From contig DIEX01000018.1 in NCBI GenBank assembly GCA_002418835.1, positions 59,013 to 66,007 of the forward strand: a DNA stretch of 6,995 nt. The letters run 5' to 3'. The notes beneath the pieces are model-generated. The model was not told the DNA's origin. It saw only the letters and a program-made list of their open reading frames with translations, and ran no database searches. This stretch comes from Spirochaetia bacterium UBA5763 (GTDB lineage Bacteria > Spirochaetota > UBA4802 > UBA5550). Positions 1 to 6,188 of this stretch are shown one piece after another. A program made the position numbers and the translations under genes. Within the stretch, counting starts at the first letter, position 1. Every line of letters starts with the position of its first letter.

Positions 1-583
1 AAGATATCTCTTCATCAGCTGGTGCGGCTTTTTTTACAGGTTTTTCTTCTGCGAGGAGTTCATCCTCTTCGAAAAGAATTTCCTCTTCAACAGGTGCAGG
101 TTTCTTTGAAGGGGTCTCCTCTTCGAGGAATATATCTTCGTCAAAAGATATCTCTTCATCAGCTGGTGCTGCTTTCTTTACAGGTTTTTCTTCTGCGAGG
201 AGTTCATCCTCTTCAAAAAGAATTTCCTCTTCAACAGGTGCAGGTTTCTTTGAAGGTGTCTCCTCTTCGAGGAAGATGTCTTCGTCAAAAGATATCTCTT
301 CTTCTGCTGGTGCAGGTTTTTTTACAGGTTTTTCATCTACAAGGAGTTCATCCTCTTCGAAAAGAATTTCCTCTTCAACAGGTGCAGGTTTCTTTGCAGG
401 TGTCTCCTCTTCGAGGAATATGTCTTCATCAAAAGATATCTCCTCTTCAACAGGTGCGGTTTTTTTTACAGGCTTTTCTTCTTCGAGGAATATGTCTTCA
501 TCAAAAGATATCTCCTCTTCAACAGGTGCGGCTTTTTTTACAGGTTTTTCATCAATGAGAAAATCATCATCAAATGATATCTC
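1..583 (-). repeat. In-frame 72-bp tandem repeats with a 144-bp higher-order A/B period
   Basis: Eight units plus a partial ninth are visible within the zinc-ribbon gene: 515-583 (69 bp, divergent), 443-514, 371-442, 299-370, 227-298, 155-226, 83-154, 11-82 and 1-10. Type A encodes EISFDEDIFLEEE followed by T/K-P-x-KK-x-APVEE. Type B encodes EILFEEDELL followed by A/V-E/D-EKPVKK-x-APA. The order from the N-terminus is A', A, A, B, A, B, A, B, A. The 144-bp blocks 1-144 and 145-288 differ at six positions (26, 32, 71, 113, 131 and 134 in the first block), and every difference is synonymous. The array continues beyond the left edge. Confidence 0.93.
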
Positions 584-913
584 TTCTTCAGAAGAGGTTG
601 TCTCTTCAATTTCAAGGTTAATACCGTTAGCAGATTTTTTTTCAGGTGAGGTTGCCGGTTCTTCAAAAAAAGCATCTTCGCTTCCGAGGTCATGCTCGAA
701 TGAGCTCTCTTTAACTGCAGTTTCTCTGAACTCCTGCTCTTCTCCCCCCTCATCAAAAAAGAGATCATCGGATGCCGGTTTTTCTTCCTGCTTCCTGTTG
801 TCGAATATATTTTCGGTTCCACATTTCGGGCAGGTAAAAGCGAACTTTCTGTTTGCCACTTTGCTGTCATCAACAGCGAATGCGGATACGCAATTTGTAC
901 ACCTGACAATCAT
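1..913 (-). CDS. MJ0042-type zinc-ribbon protein with acidic tandem repeats, C-terminus cut by window edge
   Basis: The reading frame is open from an ATG at 913 to the left edge (304 codons, no stop), so the C-terminus is missing. Residues 1-32 form a treble-clef-like zinc ribbon with two CxxC knuckles, C5-x2-C8 and C28-x2-C31 (RCTNC and TCPKCG), typical of the MJ0042 family. Residues 33-110 are an acidic, low-complexity linker. From residue 111 onward the protein is tandem 24-residue units such as EISFDEDIFLEEE followed by a KPVKKxAPVEE-type hinge. The start is backed by AGGAG six nt upstream (AGGAGCAGAAAATG), and the gene follows the DUF4234-like gene by 17 nt, suggesting cotranscription. 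In the family, such N-terminal ribbons often precede disordered linkers and then a membrane or TPR-type region, but none of that is visible here. Function is unknown; scaffolding or regulation is only a guess. Confidence is high for the gene and ribbon. Confidence 0.88.
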   Translation of the reverse strand, partial: MIVRCTNCVSAFAVDDSKVANRKFAFTCPKCGTENIFDNRKQEEKPASDDLFFDEGGEEQEFRETAVKESSFEHDLGSEDAFFEEPATSPEKKSANGINLEIEETTSSEEEISFDDDFLIDEKPVKKAAPVEEEISFDEDIFLEEEKPVKKTAPVEEEISFDEDIFLEEETPAKKPAPVEEEILFEEDELLVDEKPVKKPAPAEEEISFDEDIFLEEETPSKKPAPVEEEILFEEDELLAEEKPVKKAAPADEEISFDEDIFLEEETPSKKPAPVEEEILFEEDELLAEEKPVKKAAPADEEIS

Positions 914-930
914 TTTCTGCTCCTGTTACT

Positions 931-1236
931 TTATCTGCCCGGAAATAACTTTTCGTTTACGTTGTGCTGAATAATTATTGGAGATATGGGGAGAAACAGG
1001 ACCATAAACCATTTCATGTCTCTTCCGTTCATCATCTCCGACTTCTGCATATACTTAAGATTAAGATACAGGCTCCATACGCCAAAAGTGAAAATCGTAA
1101 GCAGAATGTTCATCACAGGGTCGTCGCCGAATACTCTGCTGGTTCTTGCAAGCCACCAGAAATAATAAGTTCCCAATGTAATAATTATCAGGAGGAACAT
1201 TACCATCAGGTTATTTTCAGGTATATACTCGTGCAT
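931..1236 (-). CDS. Small DUF4234-like integral membrane protein
   Basis: This encodes 101 residues with three hydrophobic segments, at about 9-30, 41-61 and 75-91. Segments one and two each contain a related motif (TLGTYYFWWLART and FTFGVWSLYLNLKY). That tandem 'TxGxYxxxW' pattern resembles the DUF4234 family of small bacterial membrane proteins, whose function is unknown. I chose the ATG at 1236 over an in-frame ATG at 1254. The downstream start has AAAGG at 1244-1248 with a seven-base spacer, whereas the upstream ATG has no Shine-Dalgarno; using it would add six residues (MKKGRE). The gene lies 86 nt after the HtrA gene and 17 nt before the zinc-ribbon gene on the same strand. No clear terminator or promoter is visible in the 86-nt gap, so read-through from htrA is possible. 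The family assignment is by motif memory and is moderate. Confidence 0.8.
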   Translation of the reverse strand: MHEYIPENNLMVMFLLIIITLGTYYFWWLARTSRVFGDDPVMNILLTIFTFGVWSLYLNLKYMQKSEMMNGRDMKWFMVLFLPISPIIIQHNVNEKLFPGR

Positions 1237-1243
1237 CTCTCTA

Positions 1244-1248
1244 CCTTT
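1244..1248 (-). promoter_or_regulatory. Ribosome binding site that decides the DUF4234-like start
   Basis: AAAGG lies seven bases upstream of the ATG at 1236. It sits inside the six extra codons that the longer ATG at 1254 would give, and nothing similar precedes 1254. This favours the 101-residue product. Confidence 0.6.
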
Positions 1249-1322
1249 TTTCATTAATTAGAGTGTATAAATCTTCTCTATCATATTAACGGTAATAATA
1301 GCCCTATATCTTAAGACTTTTT

Positions 1323-2456
1323 TTAATTATCGGGGCGCTCCTTTATCTTTACGTAGAGTTTCCTGATCTCCCTGTTTCTCCATACGGAGATTTCAAGAGT
1401 CTCTCCAACCTGTGACTCCTCAATTGACTGCATAAGGTCAGAGGTCTTTTTGATATTTTTCTGTTTTACCTTAACAATAACGTCACCTACAAGTATGCCG
1501 CCGAGTTTTGCGGGACTGTTGCGGGTAACATCACCAACAAAGGCCCCTTCGTTATTCTCAAGGCCTATCTGCTTTGCATCCTCATCAGAGATGATCAGAA
1601 TACTGACGCCAAGGTATCCTCTCTTCACTTTTTTATGCTTTTGAAGCTGCGCCAGTACAGATTTCGCGGTATTTACAGGTATGGCAAAACCTATACCCAT
1701 GTATCCTCCGCTCTTTGAGTAGATCATCCTGTTGATCCCTATAACCTCTCCATAGATATTGATGAGAGGCCCGCCTGAATTTCCCGGATTGATTGAAGCG
1801 TCTGTCTGGATGTGAGAGCCTCCCATGAAATCCACATCTCTGCGCCCTACTGCGCTTATGACACCAACTGTGAATGTTTTGTCAAGGCCGAAGGGGTTCC
1901 CTATTGCGATAGCCCAGTCCCCGACCTGAACCTTTTCTGAATCGCCGAAATAGACGGGGGTAAGCTTCCCTTTTGGCTCAATCTTAAGGAGGCCGATATC
2001 TGTTTTCTCATCTGAGCCCACAACTTTTGCCGCGTAGGCCTGGCCGTTTATACTGACAGTGATTTTATCAACACCATTAATTACGTGGTGGTTTGTGCAG
2101 ATATATCCGTCGTCAGAGATGATAAATCCTGTGCCCAGGCCTGTTCTCTTCTGCATCTGGGGCTCTCTACCCCTGCCGAAAAATTCCCGCATCACAGGAT
2201 CATCGAAAAAGGGGTTGCGTACCCTTACGAGCTGTTCAGTTGTAATAAACACAACGCTGTCCTTATACAGCTCGGATATCTTCCTGAAAGTGGACTGTAT
2301 TTCAAATGCCTTTGAGGATTCAGCTTCCGATTTTAGCGGAGATTCTCCTGAATTGCCGAAAAGCGTCCCTGCACTGTCTCTACTGCATGAAAAGTGATTT
2401 ATCCCTGCTGCAAGGACAATCAGTATTACCGGTATTATGTATGCCGTTTTTTTCAT
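1323..2456 (-). CDS. HtrA/DegP-family periplasmic serine endoprotease with a single PDZ domain
   Basis: The 377-residue product matches trypsin-like S1C proteases that degrade or refold misfolded envelope proteins. Residues 1-23 form a signal peptide or anchor (KK, then a hydrophobic stretch). C24 follows HFS, a poor lipobox, so lipidation is uncertain. The protease domain spans about 55-270, with catalytic His124 in TNHHV, Asp153 in KTDIGLLKI and Ser227 in NPGNSGGPL. A single PDZ domain covers about 280-372 (YLGVSILI, then SPAKLGGILVGDVIVKV). DegP and DegQ have two PDZ domains (about 450-475 residues); this length and layout are closer to DegS or short HtrA proteins. The start has GAGG about ten nt upstream. 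The gene begins 16 nt after the small lipoprotein gene and is probably cotranscribed with it. The catalytic triad is intact. I cannot choose among degP, degQ and degS, so no symbol is given. Confidence 0.96.
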   Translation of the reverse strand: MKKTAYIIPVILIVLAAGINHFSCSRDSAGTLFGNSGESPLKSEAESSKAFEIQSTFRKISELYKDSVVFITTEQLVRVRNPFFDDPVMREFFGRGREPQMQKRTGLGTGFIISDDGYICTNHHVINGVDKITVSINGQAYAAKVVGSDEKTDIGLLKIEPKGKLTPVYFGDSEKVQVGDWAIAIGNPFGLDKTFTVGVISAVGRRDVDFMGGSHIQTDASINPGNSGGPLINIYGEVIGINRMIYSKSGGYMGIGFAIPVNTAKSVLAQLQKHKKVKRGYLGVSILIISDEDAKQIGLENNEGAFVGDVTRNSPAKLGGILVGDVIVKVKQKNIKKTSDLMQSIEESQVGETLEISVWRNREIRKLYVKIKERPDN

Positions 2457-2472
2457 AAATTATAGACCTCTT

Positions 2473-2688
2473 TTATTCCATATCTCTCTGCAGTTTATTA
2501 AGTCTCTCTTTCTTTTCCCGCTCTTTTTTAAGCTCCTCTCTGAAAATATACCTGTCATCACGGGAGCCGTCATAGTTGATAGATTCTATGTCAACCATGG
2601 GGTGCTCCTTTTTATCCTTGCAGGAGGGAATTATGATTGCCGGAATCAGCAGGAGCAGTATTATTTTTTTTATCATCATCTTCATCAT
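2473..2688 (-). CDS. Small putative lipoprotein, 68-71 residues
   Basis: A Lys-bearing N-terminus is followed by a strongly hydrophobic run (IKKIILLLLIPAIII) and then PSC with Cys23, consistent with a lipoprotein signal peptide, though Pro at -2 is not the classical lipobox residue. The mature part is about 48 residues, hydrophilic, and ends in a highly charged Lys/Glu/Arg segment from about residue 48 that could form a short helix. ATGs occur at codons 1, 2, 4 and 5. AAGGG abuts the first ATG, so the fourth codon (ATG at 2679, nine-base spacer) fits better as the true start; the outermost ATG is given as the boundary. The gene sits 16 nt upstream of the HtrA gene, suggesting an operon and perhaps an envelope role such as a protease accessory factor, which is inference. 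I do not recognise a family. Confidence 0.75.
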   Translation of the reverse strand: MMKMMIKKIILLLLIPAIIIPSCKDKKEHPMVDIESINYDGSRDDRYIFREELKKEREKKERLNKLQRDME

Positions 2689-2733
2689 CCCTTAAATGTC
2701 GGGTACGGAGTCCTGTGACAGTTCAATATATCA

Positions 2734-2761
2734 ATTATAAAGTATATACAAAAAAATACAA
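2734..2761 (-). promoter_or_regulatory. Sigma-70-type promoter for the lipoprotein-HtrA genes
   Basis: On the minus strand a perfect -10, TATAAT (2734-2739), is preceded after 16 bases by TTGTAT (2756-2761), which matches TTGACA at only three of six positions. The surroundings are very AT-rich. The predicted start near 2727 leaves a leader of about 40 nt before the lipoprotein start codons. No extracytoplasmic-stress sigma signature is recognisable. Confidence 0.5.
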
Positions 2762-2847
2762 ATAATTTTCTTATCGCCTGAAATACACTGCCCGGGATTG
2801 CAATTATTACAGGCAAAATCAAATGCCCTCACCATAAACTTAACGCC

Positions 2848-2908
2848 CTCAACCCCCCGGCCCCCTTCTCCCATTTGATGAAGTGAAGAGGGAGAAGGGG
2901 GAGTTGAG
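2848..2908. repeat. GC-rich inverted repeat (hairpin 1)
   Basis: CCCCCTTCTCCC (2861-2872) pairs perfectly with GGGAGAAGGGGG (2890-2901) over 12 bp with a 17-base loop. An outer CTCAAC (2848-2853) pairs with GTTGAG (2903-2908), leaving a seven-base bulge on the left side. No U-tract follows on either strand. Confidence 0.8.
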
Positions 2909-2957
2909 GAGATGAAGTTTTGCTGTTAACCTGAAAGTTTTCTGTTGCTAAGACCTC

Positions 2958-3002
2958 CCCCTCTCCCCTTCAGTTTTTCAGATCCGGGAGAGGGGAGAGG
3001 GG
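2958..3002. repeat. GC-rich inverted repeat (hairpin 2)
   Basis: CCCCTCTCCCC (2958-2968) pairs perfectly with GGGGAGAGGGG (2992-3002). An overlapping alternative partner, GGGAGAGGGG (2986-2995), can pair with 2958-2967. The G-rich side is also part of a G-quadruplex motif, so the two structures would exclude each other. Confidence 0.75.
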
Positions 3003-3015
3003 ATAGGGGTGAGGG
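2986..3015 (+). other. Putative G-quadruplex motif, five G-runs with 3-nt loops
   Basis: On the plus strand, G-runs at 2986-2988, 2992-2995, 2999-3002, 3006-3009 and 3013-3015 are separated by loops AGA, AGA, ATA and TGA. This satisfies the canonical G3+N1-7 rule with one spare run. It lies about 30 bases upstream of the leader ORF start and, if transcribed with it, would be in the 5' leader RNA. Confidence 0.6.
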
Positions 3016-3036
3016 CACTTTATCTTATTAATCTGC

Positions 3037-3041
3037 AGGGG
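3037..3041 (+). promoter_or_regulatory. Ribosome binding site of the leader ORF
   Basis: AGGGG lies six bases upstream of the ATG at 3048. It is a better signal than the one before the Maf/DUF115 ATG (AAGG with a ten-base spacer), and it is the main evidence that the short leader ORF is translated. Confidence 0.5.
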
Positions 3042-3047
3042 ATAAAA

Positions 3048-3116
3048 ATGATTAACGAAAATTGTTATTCAAGAATCTCCACCGTGACGAAGTATATATA
3101 TAAGGCAAATTATTAA
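3048..3116 (+). CDS. Putative 22-residue leader peptide coupled to the Maf/DUF115 gene
   Basis: An ATG at 3048 with AGGGG six bases upstream opens 22 codons, rich in Tyr (residues 7, 16, 18 and 22), and ends at TAA 3114-3116. The stop shares its last A with the ATG at 3116 (TAATG), the classical arrangement for termination-reinitiation coupling. The peptide has no recognisable domain. It is not a frameshifted N-terminus in any obvious way: the downstream frame has its own in-frame stop at 3101. It may be a translational enhancer or leader for the next gene, or a chance ORF; the combination of a good ribosome site and exact overlap favours the former modestly. Confidence 0.4.
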   Translation: MINENCYSRISTVTKYIYKANY

Positions 3117-4624
3117 TGGAAAAGTTCACATACAGGTTAGAGGATACAAAAAGCGGCGATAAAACAATCATTATCAGTCGTGACGGGAAAGAGCTGCCGC
3201 TTCACAGCAGGATTGATCCTCTGCGGGAGGGGGAGAAAAACGCCCCTGAATTTAATCCGGATAAATATGATCTTCTTATAGTTCTCGGCTGCGGCCTGGG
3301 TTATCATCTCATGGGGCTCGGGGATAAGGTTTCCGGTTATAAAAAGATTATTGTTATAGATATAATCCCCGGACTTGAAAGAGATCCGGCAGGGGGAGAG
3401 TTCTTTGAGTATCTAAGAACATCAGCAAACCTGACTTTTATTACTGGTGAGGAGCCGGAGAGAGTTGAGACGCGACTTACAGAGATGATTGATTTTGACG
3501 CGTACAGAGGTGTGCAGGTTGTGGAACATCCCGGTTCATTCAGAATGTTCACTGAGTATTATGAAACAGTAAAAAGCCTGGTTAAAAGAATACTTGATAA
3601 GAAGAGCGGTGATAAAGCCACAGTCAAAGCCTTCGGCAGCATCTTCCTCCGCAATGCACTTAATAATCTGAAGAACATCGACAAGCTTGAGCCTGTTTCA
3701 TCCCTTGCAGGAAAATTCAGCGGGTGCAGTGCACTTATTGTTTCTTCTGCTCCCTCAGTTGAAGATTATATTGATGATATAAAGAAGTTCCGTGACAGAT
3801 TTTATATAATAGCAGTGGATTCAGCTCTGCCGATGCTTCGTGAATATGGAATTAAACCTGATTTTGCTGTATCAATAGACCCGCAGCAGCGAATCCATGA
3901 GCATTTCCTGGGGCATGAACGCAGCGGCACTCACCATATTTTCTCCATGGTCTCCCCTCCCTCTATTGTTGAAAGATATGGAGGTTCCCTTTCCCTCAAC
4001 TCACACCCTGTATCACAGGTTATTGAGGAGCTTTATCCGGGTGCAGTGGGCTCAATAGATTCAGGCACCGGGTCTGTGGCTGGTGATGCTTTATGTTTTG
4101 CTATGCTGGCGGGTTTCGGCAACATCGGCATGACAGGATTCGATTTTTCCTTTTCGGGAAATACAATTTATGCAAGAGGAACTTCGTATCAGAAGAGGTA
4201 CTCTCTCTATTTCAATAACAGGTTTGTCACTCCTGAAGGATTCAACGCTGCCTACATTTTCAGAGGGAGCGGATCTCTCAGGGTCCAGGGGCGATACACC
4301 CGGAGGTCATTTGTCGGGTACAGGGATTCAGTTGTGAAGCTCATCATGGAGAGGTGTTCCGCTCCGCCGGTTATAATTAACAGCAGAGGTCTTCCCGTGT
4401 CAAACGGCTGCTACATGAATATGCAGGAGTTCGCTGAAATATGCGGAAGCAGTAAAGTCCCCCCGGCTCTCCGCCCCGGAGATTCTGCAAAATTAAAAGA
4501 GATCATTGACATAAAACGCATCAGTGATTTTCTGACTAAGGGGGGAGTAAAAGAGGAGCTGTTGAGACACTCCCTTGGAACTGAGGCGGTTGATAAGAGA
4601 GGGGAGAGGTTTTTCAGAATATAG
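3116..4624 (+). CDS. Maf/DUF115 family protein, putative motility-associated (flagellin) glycosyltransferase
   Basis: The 502-residue soluble protein contains the MptE-like/DUF115 core at about 200-370. The nucleotide-binding-like strand and loop SALIVSSAPSVED (205-217) is followed by YIIAVDSALPML (230-241), a region ending KPDFAVSIDP (247-256), and the glycine-rich GTGSVAGDALCFAMLAGFG with MTGFDFSFSG (318-348). The N-terminal part (50-90) has a Rossmann-like LIVLGCGLGYHL followed by KIIVIDIIPGLER, as in other Maf proteins. Family members transfer pseudaminic or legionaminic acid to flagellin in Campylobacter, Aeromonas and relatives. That role is inferred here, since no flagellar or nonulosonate genes are in the window. 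The common GPSL motif is APSV here. An in-frame stop at 3101 makes 3116 the first possible ATG. AAGG lies about ten bases upstream, and the gene overlaps the leader ORF by one base. An AT-rich TATATATA at 3093-3100 is the only promoter-like sequence close by. Confidence 0.85.
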   Translation: MEKFTYRLEDTKSGDKTIIISRDGKELPLHSRIDPLREGEKNAPEFNPDKYDLLIVLGCGLGYHLMGLGDKVSGYKKIIVIDIIPGLERDPAGGEFFEYLRTSANLTFITGEEPERVETRLTEMIDFDAYRGVQVVEHPGSFRMFTEYYETVKSLVKRILDKKSGDKATVKAFGSIFLRNALNNLKNIDKLEPVSSLAGKFSGCSALIVSSAPSVEDYIDDIKKFRDRFYIIAVDSALPMLREYGIKPDFAVSIDPQQRIHEHFLGHERSGTHHIFSMVSPPSIVERYGGSLSLNSHPVSQVIEELYPGAVGSIDSGTGSVAGDALCFAMLAGFGNIGMTGFDFSFSGNTIYARGTSYQKRYSLYFNNRFVTPEGFNAAYIFRGSGSLRVQGRYTRRSFVGYRDSVVKLIMERCSAPPVIINSRGLPVSNGCYMNMQEFAEICGSSKVPPALRPGDSAKLKEIIDIKRISDFLTKGGVKEELLRHSLGTEAVDKRGERFFRI

Positions 4625-4812
4625 ATTTCTCACCCGGAGAATTGAAGCGGGTTTGAAATGACGGGCCTTCTCTATACCGGCAATAAACTGCTTTATAAAA
4701 TAATAGCAATATATATCAAAAGAGGAGCAAATCCGGCATAGAATAAAATTCCCCTGATAAGTATAACAAAACTGACCAAAACTTAAATCCAATAATTCTG
4801 ACGGACAATATT

Positions 4813-6186
4813 ATGATACAGAAAATAAAATCAATATACCAGGGTAAAGGGGGAGTGGCTGAAATGCTTGCCATTGCTGTCCCCATGATCATATCAACAG
4901 CCTGCGATGGAGTAATGACATTCACTGACAGGTTTTTCCTCGCGAAGTTAGGACCTGAGCAGATGAATGCAGCAATGGGTGGAGGCGTTATGCTCCAGAC
5001 CCTTATGTTTTTTTTCGTGGGGCTTGTGGGATATTCAACAGCTCTCTCCGCGCAGTACTACGGTTCAGGTAAAAGGGAGTTTGCCCCTGTTGCAGCATTC
5101 CAGTCGATGCTTGTTGTCGCAGCATCATATCCTTTAATCCTTGCTCTTGTTCCCTTTGTGAAGTACCTCTTTACAGTTATGGGGATCCCTGAATCGCAGA
5201 TAGGGTATCAGTGTGATTACGTTGATGTGCTTGCACTGGGCGTTCTCCCCGCGCTGATGCGTCATGCTTTCAGCTGTTACTTTTCAGGTATTGGGCGCAC
5301 AAAGGTTGTGATGTTTGCAACACTGACAGCCATGGTTGTCAATGTGGCCCTTGATTATATATTGATCTTCGGCAATTTCGGCGCGCCTGCCCTGGGGATA
5401 AAGGGCGCTGCAACAGCCACAATATGCGGCAGCATCTCCGCTGTGATGATACTGGCCTATGCATACTTCAGGAGAGAACACAGAATTGAGTTCAGTGTCA
5501 TGAAGTCATTCAGATTCGATTCAACTGTAATGAAGCAGCTTCTATATTTCGGGTATCCTGCGGGAGTGGAGTTCTTTCTTAACTTCTGCGCGTTTTCACT
5601 TATGATTCTGATTTTTCATTCACAGGGGGATGCTGTTGCCACAGCCAGTACAATTATGTTCAACTGGGATCTTGTTGCTTTTATCCCTCTGCTGGGGATT
5701 GAGATTGCAGTGACAAGTTTAGTGGGGAGATACATGGGGGCCGGGGAGCCGGATATTGCGCACAGATCTGCAATGTCAGGGATACGCACCGGTGTATGGT
5801 ACTCCTGCCTGATGCTTGTGGCATTTGTGTTCCTCCCCGAATCCCTTGTAAATGTTTTCCGTCCTGAAGTGGAGAGTGCTGTTTTTGACAGAGCAGTTCC
5901 AACGGCAGTCACAATGATCAGGATTGCTTCAGTTTATGTGCTTGCTGAATCTATGATGGTGGCGCTGATAGGCGCACTCCGGGGAGCAGGGGATACTCAT
6001 TGGACAATGATGGCCTCAGTTACTTTCCACTGGTGTACAGTACCGGTGCTTTATGTTATGTTCAACTGGCTGGATATGTCAGCAGTCATTGTATGGTCAG
6101 CGCTTGTAGCAGGTTTTATGTGTTTCTGCGTTGTTCTGTTTTTCAGGTACAGGGGCGGGAAGTGGAGAGAGATTAAGGTGGTGTGA
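4813..6186 (+). CDS. MATE family multidrug/sodium or proton antiporter
   Basis: The 457-residue protein has about twelve hydrophobic segments in two six-helix lobes, the standard MATE length and layout. Helix 1 carries PMIISTACDGVMTFTDRFF; Asp39 in FTDRFFLAKLG aligns with the conserved helix-1 acid of NorM-type transporters. The first-lobe signature VNVALDYILIFGNFG is at about 176-190 and is followed by APALGIKGAATAT. The second-lobe counterpart ALIGALRGAGDTHWTMM is at about 384-400. Such proteins export cationic drugs, dyes or metabolites across the inner membrane using Na+ or H+ gradients; the substrate cannot be read from sequence. The Shine-Dalgarno is weak (GGA eight bases before the ATG). 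The 188-base gap to the Maf gene is AT-rich with no confident promoter or terminator. The stop is only 2 nt from the stop of the convergent small gene. A Maf partner role (exporting a glycan) is not supported. Confidence 0.95.
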   Translation: MIQKIKSIYQGKGGVAEMLAIAVPMIISTACDGVMTFTDRFFLAKLGPEQMNAAMGGGVMLQTLMFFFVGLVGYSTALSAQYYGSGKREFAPVAAFQSMLVVAASYPLILALVPFVKYLFTVMGIPESQIGYQCDYVDVLALGVLPALMRHAFSCYFSGIGRTKVVMFATLTAMVVNVALDYILIFGNFGAPALGIKGAATATICGSISAVMILAYAYFRREHRIEFSVMKSFRFDSTVMKQLLYFGYPAGVEFFLNFCAFSLMILIFHSQGDAVATASTIMFNWDLVAFIPLLGIEIAVTSLVGRYMGAGEPDIAHRSAMSGIRTGVWYSCLMLVAFVFLPESLVNVFRPEVESAVFDRAVPTAVTMIRIASVYVLAESMMVALIGALRGAGDTHWTMMASVTFHWCTVPVLYVMFNWLDMSAVIVWSALVAGFMCFCVVLFFRYRGGKWREIKVV

Positions 6187-6188
6187 GG

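Larger units (their letters stand above)
2824..3017. repeat. 194-bp inverted-repeat-bounded intergenic element, MITE-like or dispersed repeat
   Basis: The element is bounded by perfect 9-bp inverted repeats, TGCCCTCAC (2824-2832) and GTGAGGGCA (3009-3017). Inside are two C-rich/G-rich palindromes. The left end also shows a near-direct repeat of GCCCTCA (2825 and 2845), so it may be two nested copies of a shorter unit. Composition differs sharply from the AT-rich flanks and no ORF is present. It lies between divergently transcribed genes, so its hairpins are not expected to be terminators of either. 'GTGAGGGCAC'-type intergenic repeats occur in many copies in some proteobacterial and Nitrospirota genomes (general knowledge). 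No obvious target-site duplication was found. The rest of the 2689-3115 gap holds the lipoprotein promoter and the leader ORF. Confidence 0.55.

Noticed and set aside
1..583. Evenly spaced repeats suggesting a CRISPR array or minisatellite
   Set aside because: The units are contiguous without unique spacers, are 72 bp long and stay in frame with the zinc-ribbon coding sequence.
22..974. Long plus-strand open frames at 22-558 and 276-974, and a minus-strand frame at 538-909
   Set aside because: They arise from the periodic composition of the zinc-ribbon repeat gene. Their translations are low-complexity (Leu/Gln or Ser-rich), lack ribosome sites and overlap the frame that carries both CxxC knuckles.
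1237..1322. Promoter for the DUF4234-like gene
   Set aside because: TATTAT and TATGAT strings on the minus strand lack a matching -35 at proper spacing, so no site was annotated.
2059..2397. Plus-strand ORFs inside the HtrA gene (also 1450-1644 and 2085-2315)
   Set aside because: They are antisense to a coding sequence with an intact catalytic triad and PDZ domain, and they show no recognisable motif.
2848..3002. GC-rich hairpins as Rho-independent terminators
   Set aside because: No U-tract follows the stems on either strand, and the flanking genes are divergent, so no transcript from them ends here.
4625..4812. Promoter or terminator between the Maf and MATE genes
   Set aside because: Several AT-rich -10-like strings (for example TATAAA near 4695) occur, but none has an acceptable -35. 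A five-base stem (TTCTC/GAGAA) just after the Maf stop is too weak to call a terminator.
4493..4925. Minus-strand ORFs at 4493-4792 and 4716-4925 spanning the Maf-MATE gap
   Set aside because: They overlap the ends of two well-supported plus-strand genes, have no ribosome site that stands out, and look like random translation.
5284..5912. Minus-strand ORFs within the MATE gene
   Set aside because: They are shadows of a transporter gene whose own frame is fully consistent along its length.
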